A DNA stretch of 64,000 nt. Origin: Hygrophila difformis. Taxonomy: Eukaryota > Streptophyta > Magnoliopsida > Lamiales > Acanthaceae. The position numbers and the translations under genes are program-made. The DNA is taken from NCBI GenBank assembly GCA_030278955.1, contig JAOANR010000015.1, positions 18,757,073 through 18,821,072 on the forward strand, read 5' to 3'. Below, piece by piece: positions 33,651-45,090 of this stretch. Under the pieces are notes generated by a model, which saw only the letters and a list, made by a program, of their open reading frames with translations, had not been told where the DNA came from and did no database searches. Within the stretch, counting starts at the first letter, position 1; the number at the start of each line of letters is the position of its first letter.

Positions 33651-34020
33651 TAAAAGGTAGATGGGCCCTATTACGTAAAGGAAAGTCAGAGCTACCACAA
33701 TGAGAGGTCTCAAAGTTTGCGGCCTATCTAGCGACCGCAGAATGGGTTGCTAATGAAAATTAGGGCTTTTTTGCCCACAGAAGCTGTAATTTGCGTCATT
33801 TACAGAGCCATCTTCTCCCAATCGTCTTCTCCCTTCCCCCATTTTCACCGATACGTCCGCGGTCAAAGCAGCAACCATCGGTCCCCCACCCCGACCACAC
33901 TTCGCGTCCGCCACAAACTCCCAGTCATCTCACAATCGAACCATCCCATTCAAGTTATATCCCACTGTCGTTTTGAAATCGATCCATCCCTTTCACGGCT
34001 CCGAGAGGCATCGAGTCATC
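33651..34020. other. CACTA-like end and left flank of the Athila-like element
   Basis: 33651-33776 looks like the second end of the CACTA-like element described at 27766. From 33780 on, a C-rich stretch (CTTCTCCCTTCCCCC-type) resembles plant 5' untranslated sequence. The last bases before the Athila-like element, GGCTCCGAGAGGCATCGAG, recur in similar form just beyond its other end (GGCTCCGGGAGGCGTCGAG, about 54016). No protein was recognised. Confidence 0.35.
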
Positions 34021-36924
34021 TGAAACTTTTGACAATTTCATCCACACGAGCTTTTTCTTAAAATATACCAGGTTAGATTTATTAAATGAAAAGCGTTATG
34101 ATTCACGGGAAAGGGTTTAGGGATATATATTAAGATTATTAGTCTTTTTATTACTCAGGTGTGGTGCTTTGGTTTCAAATGGCACTGTGGTCCTCTCTGT
34201 CATGAAATGTTGACAAACCTCATGGCATAGCTAGGATAGGTTGACCTTCAGCCTGTCACACTGAGGATCCCCGGCAAATATGCCATGGTACTTCTCATCA
34301 ATTCTTGCCATAAGATTTCCTGCCATGAAACTTTTTGACAGATTCCCACTACATGAGTATTTTCTGAAAAATAATGATCCTGGTTTAGGTGTTATTTAAT
34401 GAAACCAATTTATGATGGCGGAGTTGTGATTAGGGATATATTTATAAGTAGTCATGTTTTTATTGCTCGTGTTTAAGAAACTGTGGCCCGAAAGCGCACG
34501 GTGTCAAAAATTGCAGTAATTTATAGTAAGACCGGATCGTTCACTGGAGGATGTGCGATAGAAGCAGGGCCCACGTCGTTTTACTAGATTTTCCATTCGT
34601 ATTGCTCAATAGGTTTAAAAGGTGATTAACAACTACTGACATGAATTTAAACTAGGTGACAAAAGCATTTAAATTACTCTACAAAGCGAGTAAGTCTATT
34701 CTAGAAAGCGGGTAAAAATGATTCTAGGAATGCGGTAAACATTATCTATGAAGGCAGAAAAAATTACATTGTGCCAACCGTGAAGCTGATCACAATGTAG
34801 ACAGAAGGAACAGGAGGAAAAGAATGAAAATTGGACAAGATTGAGATAAAGCAGTACTAAACTTCCATTTTTATACACAGATCTTTGTTTGGGATAATTC
34901 TATCAGATAGCTAATTCTCATGCTCTCAGTAATGCTTTCCCTTTAGCAGACAGGTACTTGCAGTATGAGTTTACATGTTCTCAAGACCGCAAATTCTAAG
35001 ATACCACAGATTCGTAACTGCCCTGGCCTGGGTGTGTTACCTCATCTGTGGTGGAAAAGCAACACCCGACACATCATTTATTGAAATGCCAAGTACTACT
35101 ATCATTCTCCCATGTCACACCCAAAGATTCTAACCAAGTTCTGAACTATCCCTTAACTGTCAATCCTAGTAGCAGTTACACAACTCTCAATACAACCGAG
35201 TGACCTCTAATGAAAGCGGTTAAAAGAAAGCAGTAAAGAAAGCATTTAAAACCTATCACTCGGAGGTTTTGAAAATCTGACACTGGTAGTGAAAGACAGC
35301 ACCCAGTCAAGATGATTAGGTATGGATCAAGAATTCCCGGCTCTGGGTGAACCACTGGTGTGTTCACTTTCTTCCGGGTGATTATGAGATACAAACTAAT
35401 GAAACGAACTAATGATTTGGTTCGTTCCGGATGCACTCACTCAGGACTCAAAAATAGGCCTTGGCAGAAGAGGATAGCAATTGAAAGAAAACTCATCCCT
35501 ATCTTAGAAAATAACCAAGGCCTGAGTGATGTTCCTCTGAGATTATTTACTACACTGTATTTGAGTCCAAGTGGACCCCATCTCGGTGTAGCACTCAATC
35601 TTAGATTTCCATCAACCAGCAGTTTTGGAAAATAATGGATTTGAAAACCATTCCCTATCAGGTACTAGACTCTCAGTTAAAACACAGACCCTTTCAGTCT
35701 AGGCGAGACCTAATCGCTGAATCTGTTTCTAATTTCCCAAAATACAACCCTTGACAGAATATGAATTAGTCATAACTGAGGAATTTATCCCTTACTTAGA
35801 TCCGGATTTTATAAAGAGATTTTTGTTGGAAGTCTATTACGCAATATCTGTTTGAGATCTAGACTTCTATCGTCCAAGGGAAGGATCCCAAAATAATATA
35901 GACCACAATAGTACATAATATTATCATGCATAAAGATATAGGGAAGTGTAAAATTAATTGACCCAAAATATAGATGCGGGTCTAGACAGAAGGTGAAACA
36001 CAAGTATGAAGTGGTCAAGGGACCAAAGTGATGGCAGAATAATCGGGTGGACTGTAAACATCTACTGTCCAATTTCCCAATTACTCGGATGGAGCGAATT
36101 TAGACAGCTTAGACCCTGTAATGGTAGTGTCAATACCAGTTGGGTCTCCACTGTCTGTGAATTCTGATAAAAACCTACATGCTTCCCTTCCATAATGATC
36201 GTCAATTGGCATTGACTGATGCCAACTGACTCCCGTTACAAATTGGAATTGGGTTTGGAGATTAAGATAAGAAAAATAAAACTGTGTCTGGATAGGAGTC
36301 AGCCGAGCAGCTATTATAACCCCGGATGGGCGAACCGCCAAGGCTTCCACTAACAGTCATCCAGACCATGCAAAATAACAATTAGTAACTAATACCCAGA
36401 ATACGAGCTAGTTATCCATGAGGGAATACCCGCCAACATTAGTCTGATGTATTCTTTACTAATGGTTCCACACACAACACACAAAGACAAAATAAATAAG
36501 AAATAAAAGAAGATTCCTTGTATGAGAGACATTGGTTTCTCATGCAAGGTTGTGGATTGGGTCCACAATTGATGGTCTCAAATAATCCTTCCTACCATAA
36601 TTAATTACAGTCCAGATTATCTGTTTAAGCCATCAAGATTTTGTTTATAGAGGAGTGTTTTAATGGCAATTGAACAAAGGTCCTTTAATCATGATGATTA
36701 TTGATGTTTGATTATTGCTAATCTTAGTCTTTAATCATTAATGACTCAAGGGTTCAATTAGTTAAGTAAAGCAAATGGAGAATCAAAATTTGGGCAGCAT
36801 AACACCCTATATTGCAATTCCAGAATATTACACCTTAACCCGTGGGGTTATGATGTGAGTGTTGCAATATAATATAGGAAGGGAATGAAGGTTGTTTGAG
36901 ATTAAAATAGAGAGAAGTGAGTCT

Positions 36925-37460
36925 TTGTCGCGATACCATAAATTTTGTCGCGGTCCGAGATCTGCGACATGGGTATCCCGACAAGTTTTTAGAATTTTTG
37001 GCAGCATAACGCCTCCTTGTCGCTAAGCAAGATTTTGTCGCGGAACGTGGTTCCGCGACAAGAGTGTTTCGCGACAAAGTATTTTCAGAAAATTCCCAAG
37101 GCATTTGAACCTTTGTCGCTATGCATGGAAAGTTTTGTCGCGGAACGTGGTTCCGCGACAAAGTGGTTCCGCGACAAAGTGTTTAAAGGTTAAGGGACAT
37201 GGCCTAATTTTTCTGTCTCCGAATGGGATTTTGTCGCGGAACGTGGTTCCGCGACAAGATGATTCCGCGACAGAAAGCCATGCAGACAAAAATGCAAGAG
37301 TTTGGCTCCTTTGTCGCTATGCATGGAAGGTTTTGTCGCGGAACGTGGCTCCGCGACAAGGTGTTCCGCGACAAAGGGTTTTAGATTATGGAGACAAGTG
37401 TCTTGAAATACCTTGGTCGCGGAACAACCATTTTGTCGCGGAACGTGGTTCCGCGCCAAA
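36925..37460. repeat. Palindromic CpG-rich repeat cluster 1 (3' LTR)
   Basis: About fifteen half-sites of GTCGCGGAAC or its reverse. Full palindromes TTGTCGCGGAAC-GTG-GTTCCGCGACAA start near 37034, 37135 and 37231, with a variant near 37332. A larger unit containing TTTGTCGCTATGCATGG recurs about 196 bp apart (37112, 37308). The same cluster is at about 52190-52710 in the other LTR. Long ORFs over it are by-products of the repeat. Confidence 0.85.
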
Positions 37461-38209
37461 AGGCGGTTGGCGCCCAGGGTGGTTCAGGACAAAAGTCAGA
37501 AAAAGCAGAAATGAACAGTGGCATGCAAACAGCGTGATCTCACCCTATTTCAGATCAAAAAGCTATTCTAAGCTAAAAAATAAGCAAGAAATATTCAAAA
37601 TAAGGAAGAACATGCTTAAGCAAAAATAGACAAAGCTGGGCAGAATATTAAAAATAAAGCAAGAGTCCTAATCTAGGGTTTGATCACACATCCACACAAC
37701 ATTATCCATAATATGCCAACAGTAGACATAAAAATAACAAAATGGGGGTCAAGTGACCCCAAAATGAAAAAGAAAGCATAAATCCATGGGGTGTGAGACC
37801 CATTTCATGATTTGGGACACAAATGATGAATGTTTTCCCATATTATTGAAGGGTTGTTGTTAATACCCATGATTTGGGTGTTACAAACCCTAAAACAAAA
37901 GTTTTGAAACCAAAACATGGTATAAAAATGGCTATCTAGGTAACTGTGAACAGTAAAAACACTAAACTAAGCTAAACTAAGAGCAAAAATTAAATAATAC
38001 ATGAAAATAAACCTAAACTACTCTACCTAAGGAAGAACTCCTAAGCTTGCCTTCAAGAGAGCTCTACAAAAATCTCAATTTTTCCAACCTCTAGCTCAAA
38101 GGAAACACCTCATATTTATAGAGGGGAAACCCTAAGCTCATGGGCCTTGATTTGAGCCCATTGTGTCTCAAGACATCACACACATCACAGCTTGGTCTCG
38201 GAGCACCAA

Positions 38210-38430
38210 GTTTGGTCGCGGAATACACTGCATGTGGCAAAGCTTCTCGACTGGGTCTTGTGTCTCTAAAAATGCATCTTTGTCGCGGAATGGACCTTTG
38301 TCGCGGAACAGGGCATCGCGACAGATGGCTCTGGCTGGTTTTCTCCTTCATCTGAGCTGCTTGGTTGCGGAACCCTCTGTTGTCGCGGAACCATGCATCG
38401 CGACAAAGGGCTTCCGCGACAAGGGTTTTC
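38210..38430. repeat. Palindromic repeat cluster 2 upstream of the LTR TATA box
   Basis: GTCGCGGAA and CATCGCGACA half-sites alternate: about 38214, 38281, 38298, 38315, 38382, 38396, 38415. In the other LTR (53460-53690) one extra 14-bp unit, AAAGGTATCGCGAC, is present, so the cluster is changing in length. Confidence 0.8.
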
Positions 38431-38741
38431 CTGAGCCTGCTGGATTGGGCCAGATGGGCCGAAACTGTTCTTTTTGTGGGCTTTTTTCTCTCTTTTTCCC
38501 ATCTTTTTGTTTCCTTTTTCTTTTCTTTTCTTTTTCTAATGTTTTTGGATTTTTCTAACATAGATATGTAATAAAATTACATATTTATGCCTTTTTCACA
38601 CCAGCTTATTATTTTTACAATTATGCATAAATCAGTCCAATTCGACTGCTTTCTTACTTAATGTAAGACCGGGATGCGATCAAATGCCCGTTTAAGACAC
38701 GGAAATGGATTGAAAATAATGGTCATTTCTGGCCATTATCA

Positions 38742-40423
38742 ACATCCTCACATTTAATACAGATCGTCCCCGAGCAGTCAGAGTCAATGTTCGTAGGAAC
38801 ACGGACTCTACATATTCAATTCATTTTCGTGGCTTCATAAATCACACCCTTTTTGGATTGGGATAAGACAATCAAAAACTACAAGTATTAAACTCCCTTG
38901 ATTGCAGTGTTTAATGAAATGATACTTGCTCACTATATCGGGCCTATAAATCAGACATTATTATCAATCCTTCATGAATATCATGTTCGAAAGATGCAAA
39001 GATTAAAAATTAGAATTAAGGCATGACATGAACATGTGCAATAAGACAGAGCCTCACATATAAGAGAATCGGAAAGATCACTCACTCTCAATTGGGGTTT
39101 AGTCAGTGAGCGCTCATAATCAATTTTAATTAAATTGTCCCATAAGCTTGCAATCAGACCAACTCGCCACCGGCTCATTTCTTCAAATCGAGATCATGAG
39201 GTCTTATTTAAAGGTTATAACGGGGCATACGGTTGTAACATCAGGTAGGAAAGGGAAATTATTGGGCTAAAAAGTGGCAAGAATTAATCTATCATAACTT
39301 GGCATTTTTATTTAAAATTTATGATCATCATTATTTATTTCTTTTTGATTTTCTTTTCTATTGCATGACATTAGACTAAGTCTAATTTGCTTTGTCGTTT
39401 GCAATTTATTTATGTTGAATGGAATTCAACTTTCTCTTCTTCTCTCTCTCTTTTTTTTTTTTTTTTTGAATCGGTTTATAATATACCGATTAAATGGATT
39501 GATGATCATAAGTTTAATGCCTTTGATAGAATTTATCCTTGCACACTTGGGTTTGAATTTCTTGGTCTTTTTATAAGGCTAGGAATAATATAGAGGGCTT
39601 CAAAGAAAAATTAGGCTTAAAGGCTCAAGGTGGTTAATCCTAAAGGGAAAATATTTTTGGGTTTGGATTTCAAGAGAAGGCCAAAAATATGGGTTTTCTA
39701 GGTGCCTCGATCATATGCTCGATTTCGGGAATATGGCATGGTCTTGAATCGGTCCCAATTGCAAGTTCTAGTTTCCTTTAATCAAAATGATTCACACATC
39801 AAAGAAAATAAATGAGTAAAAGTGACTCATGGCTCAAATCTCACAAGGTTGGGTTGATTCATGTCATACAATATTCTCAAATTTAATCAAAGCTTAATTC
39901 TAACAATTTATTCAATCAAAATCTCTAACATGCAGATTTATTACCCAATAAGCTGATCGCATCATTGAATTTTTATAGCTCAAAACCTCAGGAATTCATT
40001 TCATGCATGTCTTCAATTATATTATCCCAATTTAAAAGTTTGAAAATTTAATCACAAGCCTAAATTCAACATGTGAATTTAGAGCAAGTTTATGCATATT
40101 TTTGCTGGTTATTCAATTGAAAGCAATAAAGAAGCACTGCTGACATACTAAGTATGTCAACAGCATATTTTGGTCTGACAGTCACTTATTCATCTCGGAC
40201 TGTACAGACATCTTTTTCGAAAAGGAAAGCAAGTAAAGATCTGTTCAGTGGTCTCAAAAGCTGAGTTCCAATTTAGGGAAAGCATATAAATACATCCGAG
40301 GCAAGGGATTCTCGTGCAGTTAATACGAACCTGCACACACAAAAGGAGGAATCCCTTGCAGATTACCACTACTAAGACGGAAATGAAACAAAGCAGAATA
40401 GACTGGGATTCATCTTTCTTTCT
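38742..40423 (-). other. 3' untranslated/internal region of the Athila-like element
   Basis: Begins at the polypurine tract (minus strand TAAATGTGAGGATGT, about 38742-38757) next to the 3' LTR. It otherwise shows no coding capacity and has a pyrimidine-rich microsatellite (TC and T runs, about 39433-39467). It presumably includes the 3' UTR of the F-box gene. Confidence 0.5.
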
Positions 40424-42202
40424 TCAGAACAGATATCTGGCCCAGTGGATGTAACTGGTCAACTCACACCGCAGACACCAGCCATTGTGGTTCCTCATGG
40501 GCTCGTGCCTCCTTGGGCAGTAGACTCTGTCTCCTTGATCAGGCCATAGGTATGGAGTGTCTGGGTTGTCCGTCATCCATCCGAGGACATTGGTAGACGT
40601 GTACTGAAGAATTGATCGATCTGTTACCATCCTTTCGATCATTCTGATCCCTTGTTCAACTCGCCTTTCATCCGTCTCACTCATAAGCATCAGTCCCCGG
40701 GTGAAGATTGATGCCTTATGGTTGTCCTCAATTCCTGGGCGCAGCAGTTCACAGGCTTGCTCCTCATTCCCTTCTGCAAATGCCATGAGTGCTGGAATGA
40801 TCTGGAGGTTGAAGTTTCCTGCTGCTGTGCATGTTTGCAGGAATCTCTCCTTCTGCCAACGGATCCTTTCTTGCCCTCTCTTCACAGTGGAGGAGTCAAC
40901 TTCACATCGCTTGTACACGATTGCGAGGTTCCCAGCGTCCCTGAGCTTCTGGCATATCCGTTGTGCGGCAAACACCTCCCTGATTTCATCCTCTCCTATC
41001 CGGGAGAGAATTTCACCAAGGAGTTCGACCGGCAAGTCCAGCAACTTGGTTCCTTCTGGTGCAGGATCTGGAATGGGAGGATTACCCCTGAAAAGATAGG
41101 AAGTGATGAATCCAGTTTTTATAAATTATTCAAGTTCAGAAACCAACATCCTCACATTTAGAGCTTTGCTCTGAATGTGAGATTATTAAATTTCTGACTT
41201 GAATTTTAATTTAAAGCATAGGTAAACAATGTTTGGTTTTAAATGGGCTAAGGAGCCCAAAATAAAATTGGCCATTGGCCTAAAATCTTTTTAATGGGCC
41301 ATTGGGCCCAAAAATTTTCAATCTTTTATTAAACAAGTGCGAGACACTTGTTGGAAGTGGAATGGGATGGACAGATGGAATTGGAATGCTCGAATATTGG
41401 AATGTGCAATGGAGACGTGGCGGAACGGATTTGCTACTTCTGGATAGCTTGGACTGTTTGGACAATTAGAGCATCCAAAAATTTGCAGACACTGTTTTTA
41501 ATTTTAAAATGGTTGACTTGTTTTATTTAATAAAAGTGGGATGTGAGTGGTCCCATTTTTGATTTTGAAAAGGATAGCAGTTGGGTGACAAAAATACTGC
41601 TATCTTACTCACACTGGTGTTCCATTGGGAACAAAAGACTTCAAGTCAAACATTAAACAAAAATAACTCTTTTTGTCTTTTTCTAAAGGGTTGCTTTTAT
41701 TAAAAGTGGAAGTTTCTCATTGGGTGTTTGTACTATGTTTCCATAAACAAACAAACATTTATTCCCATGAAATCTCTAACATAGGAACAAATGTGCCAAA
41801 AAAGATCTTATCTCTTTTATTACACCAACTCAACACTGTGCACGTCACATCAAGATCAATCAAACCAATAACATCAAGATATTCAAAACAATACCCAAAT
41901 GTTCATCAGTTTGTTCTTTCCAGTTTTAAAACTTCAAAATCTTAACCCATTACCAGTTTCAAAAAAGGGTTTCAAATGTTTCAAAATGGTGCTCATAACC
42001 GAGAGCACTCAAAAACCTCCAAAAATCTAAAGTTAAACGTCCACACTAACCACATCACACCAAGAACACAACAAAATAAAAACAAAACAAAGGGTCCGAA
42101 TGGGTGCTATGAACATGGCGAAAACAGGGTTTACCCTGCCCTCCTTGGCTCGGGTCTAGGCACGGGTCCAAGGTTTGGAAGGAGTCCATGAAATCGGTCC
42201 AT
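40424..42202 (-). CDS. F-box protein gene inside the Athila-like element (two exons)
   Basis: Exon 2 (41087-40424) is open. Just before it is a clear splice acceptor (pyrimidine tract CCTATCTTTTCAG, minus strand). A short exon 1 from ATG 42202 to 42135 ends at a donor (GCAGG|GTAAAC). Joining them keeps the frame and gives 243 codons with a 1,047-bp intron. Residues about 41-80 (LPVELLGEILSRIG, then VFAAQRICQKLRDAG) form an F-box, the Skp1-binding module of SCF ubiquitin ligases. The following FLQTCTAAGNF ... ACELLRPGIEDNHKASIFTRG region resembles the Sel1-like part of plant F-box proteins of the At2g35280 type. The C-terminus has a Cys/His cluster (CPRRHEPMRNHNGWCLRC). It sits in the env position, same strand as gag-pol. 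Exon 1 and the start are inferred; exon 2 is solid. Whether it is a captured host gene or a stable extra gene of this lineage cannot be told from one copy. Confidence 0.7.
41144..41196 (-). repeat. PPT-like motif with hairpin in the F-box intron
   Basis: Minus strand CTCTAAATGTGAGGATGTTGG repeats the polypurine tract next to the 3' LTR. It forms one arm of a hairpin: CTCACATTTAGAGC pairs with GCTCTGAATGTGAG across three bases, with one G-T pair. It lies about 60 bp upstream of the splice acceptor of exon 2. Confidence 0.7.
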
Positions 42203-42374
42203 AGTTTTCCCTTGAGAATGGAGTGCTAAGGTTGCGAAGAACACGTGGTGTTCGTTCGGATGAGAGAAAAATGGGGGAAAGAGGAAGATGAAGAAACTGA
42301 AAGAAGTTGAAATGACAAGTGGGAGTGAAAAGAAACTGGAGAGGGTGGGGGGGGGGGGGTATAAATACTAGAAC
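42203..42374 (-). promoter_or_regulatory. Putative 5' leader of the F-box gene
   Basis: Minus strand: TATTTATA (42360-42367) is followed by a run of 12 C (plus strand G 42348-42359), then a C/T-rich leader to the ATG at 42202. On the plus strand the same site reads TATAAATA, a better TATA box, so transcription could also start rightward. Palindrome cluster 3 lies directly upstream, as cluster 2 does before the LTR TATA box. Confidence 0.4.
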
Positions 42375-42670
42375 TTTTGTCGCGGAACCAGGTTCCGCGA
42401 CAAGGCATGGCGACATCAGAGAGGTCGCGGAGTCGAGGGTTGGGCGCGGAGTCATGCTCCGCGACAAGGCTATCGCGACAAAATTCAGTATAGAGACAAG
42501 GTCAACGCAGGTCGTGTCGCGGAGCAGGGCTTGGTCGCGGAGTCATGCTCCGCGACAAAGTGCATCGCGACAACCAGCAGAGAAGGGTTAAGAAAGGAAA
42601 AGGGGGTTGTCGCGGAAGAGGGCCTGATCGCGATGCATGACATCGCGACAAAGGACCTTCCGCGACAAAG
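42375..42670. repeat. Palindromic repeat cluster 3 upstream of the F-box gene
   Basis: GTCGCGGAACCAGGTTCCGCGAC near 42379, two GCGGAGTCATGCTCCGC palindromes (about 42450, 42537), and several CATCGCGACA half-sites up to 42668. The same motif family as in the LTRs but with different loop sequences, so it is not a simple recent copy. Confidence 0.8.
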
Positions 42671-42974
42671 AATTTTTGAATTTTCAAATTTTCTTGGACT
42701 GGGCCCGAGTGTGATGTTGGGCCTGCGTCCATTTTATTTGATTTGGGCTGAGTAAATTCAGTCCAAGTAAATTCAAAATGCTGGGCTGAAAATTAAATAA
42801 TCTGCTTGCATAAAATTAGGTTGGGTTAGTTCCATTGTATCTGTGAATTTTATTTCGGGTATTGAATTTCTTCAAATTCCGAAAGTGTTTTCTCAGACTT
42901 ATGGAACTACTCCAACCAAGAACCTGGTTTTTCCATGTTACTCTTATCTGCTCCTTCTTTTTGGTGGTTCCGAA

Positions 42975-43065
42975 CTTCTGCAAGACAGACAAATAAGACG
43001 CATTAGATTTTCTCCAAATATCAACATCCTCACATTTAGAGTCTTAGTACTCTAAATGTTTAATT
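42975..43065 (-). repeat. Second PPT-like motif with hairpin and splice-acceptor-like end
   Basis: Minus strand: ACATTTAGAGT and ACTCTAAATGT form a perfect 11-bp stem, then TGTGAGGATGTTGATA (the last part identical to the PPT-LTR junction). About 40 bp later TTTGTCTGTCTTGCAG is an excellent splice acceptor. No convincing exon follows. It lies about 100 bp after the integrase stop. Confidence 0.6.
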
Positions 43066-43165
43066 AATCTTTGGGTACTTTCTTGTCGTGAAATAAATAC
43101 TATAAATATATACTATATATATGTATATATATGCTGAAAATTTTTGTGTTTTTAAGTGCTGTTTC

Positions 43166-44053
43166 TTATTGAATGTAAGCCGGGTCTGCCACTGCTTGGC
43201 TTTCTTTCTCCGGATCGAACTGTCCGAGGTACTCTTTTAATCGTTGTCCATTCACCACTATATCGCCCCTGTCAGTTCGAATCCTGACAGCTCCATTTTT
43301 TAACACCTCTAATACTTCATGTGGTCCTTCCCATCTAGATTTGAGCTTTCCGGGGAACAGCTTCAACCTAGTATTGAACAATAACACATGTTGACCAACA
43401 TAAAAATACTTAGGTTTGATCCGGCGATCATGTAACTTCTGGGTCCGCTCCTTGTAAATTCGAGAGCTTTCATAAGCTTGCGCTCGTATTTCCTCAATCT
43501 CGTTGAGGTCCAACTTACGTTTGCTCTGAGCAACTTTCGGATCGAAGTTAAGCGTTTTAACGGCCCAGTAAACTTTATGCTCTAGCTCTACAGGCAAATG
43601 ACAGGCTTTTCCAAAGACCAGCCTGTATGGAGACATCCCGATGGGAGTCTTATATGCTGTGCGGTATGCCCATAGAGCATCATTGAGCTTACGTGCCCAA
43701 TCCTTACGGGTTATCCCGACAGTGGCTTCGAGTATGTGTTTGATTTCGCGATTGGATACTTCGACTTGACCACTAGTCTGAGGATGGTAAGGCGTGCCTA
43801 TCTTGTGGAGGATCCCATTTTTACTCATTAAAGTTTCAAAACCTTTATTAATAAAGTGTGTTCCTCCATCAGATATCACCACCCTAGGTACACCAAATCG
43901 ACTGAAAATGTTGTTCTTGAGGAACTTGATGACTTGGCTACCATCATTGGTCGGTAATGCGACAGCCTCAACCCATTTGGACACGTAATCGACAGCTACC
44001 AAGATATAGTAGTTTCCACCAGATGGTGGAAACGGTCCCATGAAGTCAATGCC
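43166..44053 (-). pseudogene. Integrase core and C-terminus of the Athila-like element
   Basis: From just after the stop at 44054-44056 the frame runs open to 43166. Catalytic core: VAVDYVSKW (first Asp), [14 protein letters not shown] (second Asp), [15 protein letters not shown] (Glu), all three in place. Further on come the [24 protein letters not shown] block ([12 protein letters not shown] seen), [16 protein letters not shown], and a C-terminal [16 protein letters not shown] segment. The end VADPAYIQ is natural. Only the upstream nonsense codon separates it from the zinc finger. Confidence 0.9.
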
Positions 44054-45090
44054 CTATACATCAAAGATCTCAAGTGTGAGAATCCCCTTTTGAGGCATCT
44101 CATCCCTCTTGGAGATGTTTCCTAATCTTTGGCATCTGTCACAGCCCTTAACAAATGTCTTGCAATCCTCATAGATGTGAGGCCAATAAAATCCACATTC
44201 GAGGACCTTGTGGGCCGTTCGAGCGGGACCATGGTGACCTCCATATTCTGATTCATGGCATTTTCTGACAATTTGATAGGCTTCATGCTCGGTCACACAT
44301 CGCCTGATTATTGAATCAGGGCAGTGTTTGAAGAGATAAGGTTCTTCCCAGAAGTAACTTAATACATCTCGTTTGAACTTATTCCTCTGATGATAGTTCG
44401 AAAACTGTGGGGTTATTCCGCATGCCAAGAAGTTAGCGATGTCGGAAAACCATGGACAAGCTTGATTATGCAGATGCAACGCGAACAACTGTTCATCCGA
44501 AAATTCTTCATTGACGGCTTTTTCCTTTTTATCATTATCTAATCGAGATAAGTGGTCAGCAGCACCATTATCTCGACCTCGCCTATCTTTTATTATGATG
44601 TCGAATTCTTGCAGCAAAAGTACCCACCTGATTAATCGAGGTTTTGCATCTTGTTTGCTAAACAAGTATCTCAATGCTGTATGATCGGTGTATACTATGG
44701 TCTTCGTACCTATTAGATACTGTCTGAACTTGTCAAACGCGAAGACTACAGCATACATCTCTTTCTCCGTTGTGGTGTAGTTAATTTGGGCTTCATTCAG
44801 GGCATGACTTGCGTAATGAATTACGCAGTGTCTCCCATCCTTATGTTGTCCAAGAACTGCGCCCACGGCGAGACCACTAGCATCGCACATTACCTCGAAA
44901 GGCAGTGACCAATCGGGTGGTTGCACTATCGGTGCAGAAACCAACATCTTCTTGAGCGTGTCAAAGGCTTGGACACACGCTTCATTTATTAGGAAAGGAT
45001 TTTCTTTACAAAGCAGATTAGTGAGCGGCTTGGCAATTTTAGAGAAATCCTTAATGAATCGCCGGTAGAAACCGGCCCTAAGAAGCTCCT
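44054..45090 (-). pseudogene. RNase H and integrase zinc finger of the Athila-like element
   Basis: After a frameshift near 45088 the frame carries the RT thumb/connection, then RNase [61 protein letters not shown]. The integrase HHCC finger follows ([10 protein letters not shown] ... GCDRCQRLG). It ends at TAG (44054-44056), where relatives have a Trp codon, so it is probably a single G-to-A type nonsense change. Confidence 0.9.

Larger units (their letters stand above)
34021..38741 (-). repeat. 3' LTR of the Athila-like element
   Basis: Minus-strand reading begins TGATAATGGCCAG. A consensus TATA box TATAAATATG lies at 38111-38120 (minus), about 620 bp into the LTR. More than 4 kb therefore remain for R and U5, unusually long. 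Palindrome clusters lie both upstream of the TATA box (38210-38430) and far downstream (36925-37460). Confidence 0.9.

Noticed and set aside
36925..37460. CRISPR-like array
   Set aside because: Nuclear plant DNA; repeats are palindromic half-sites at irregular spacing without unique spacers, and no cas-like genes are present.
37105..37629. 174-codon ORF, also at 52353-52877
   Set aside because: It lies in both LTRs of the Athila-like element across palindrome cluster 1. The peptide is a translation of the repeat (VPRQ and SATE words) and resembles no protein.
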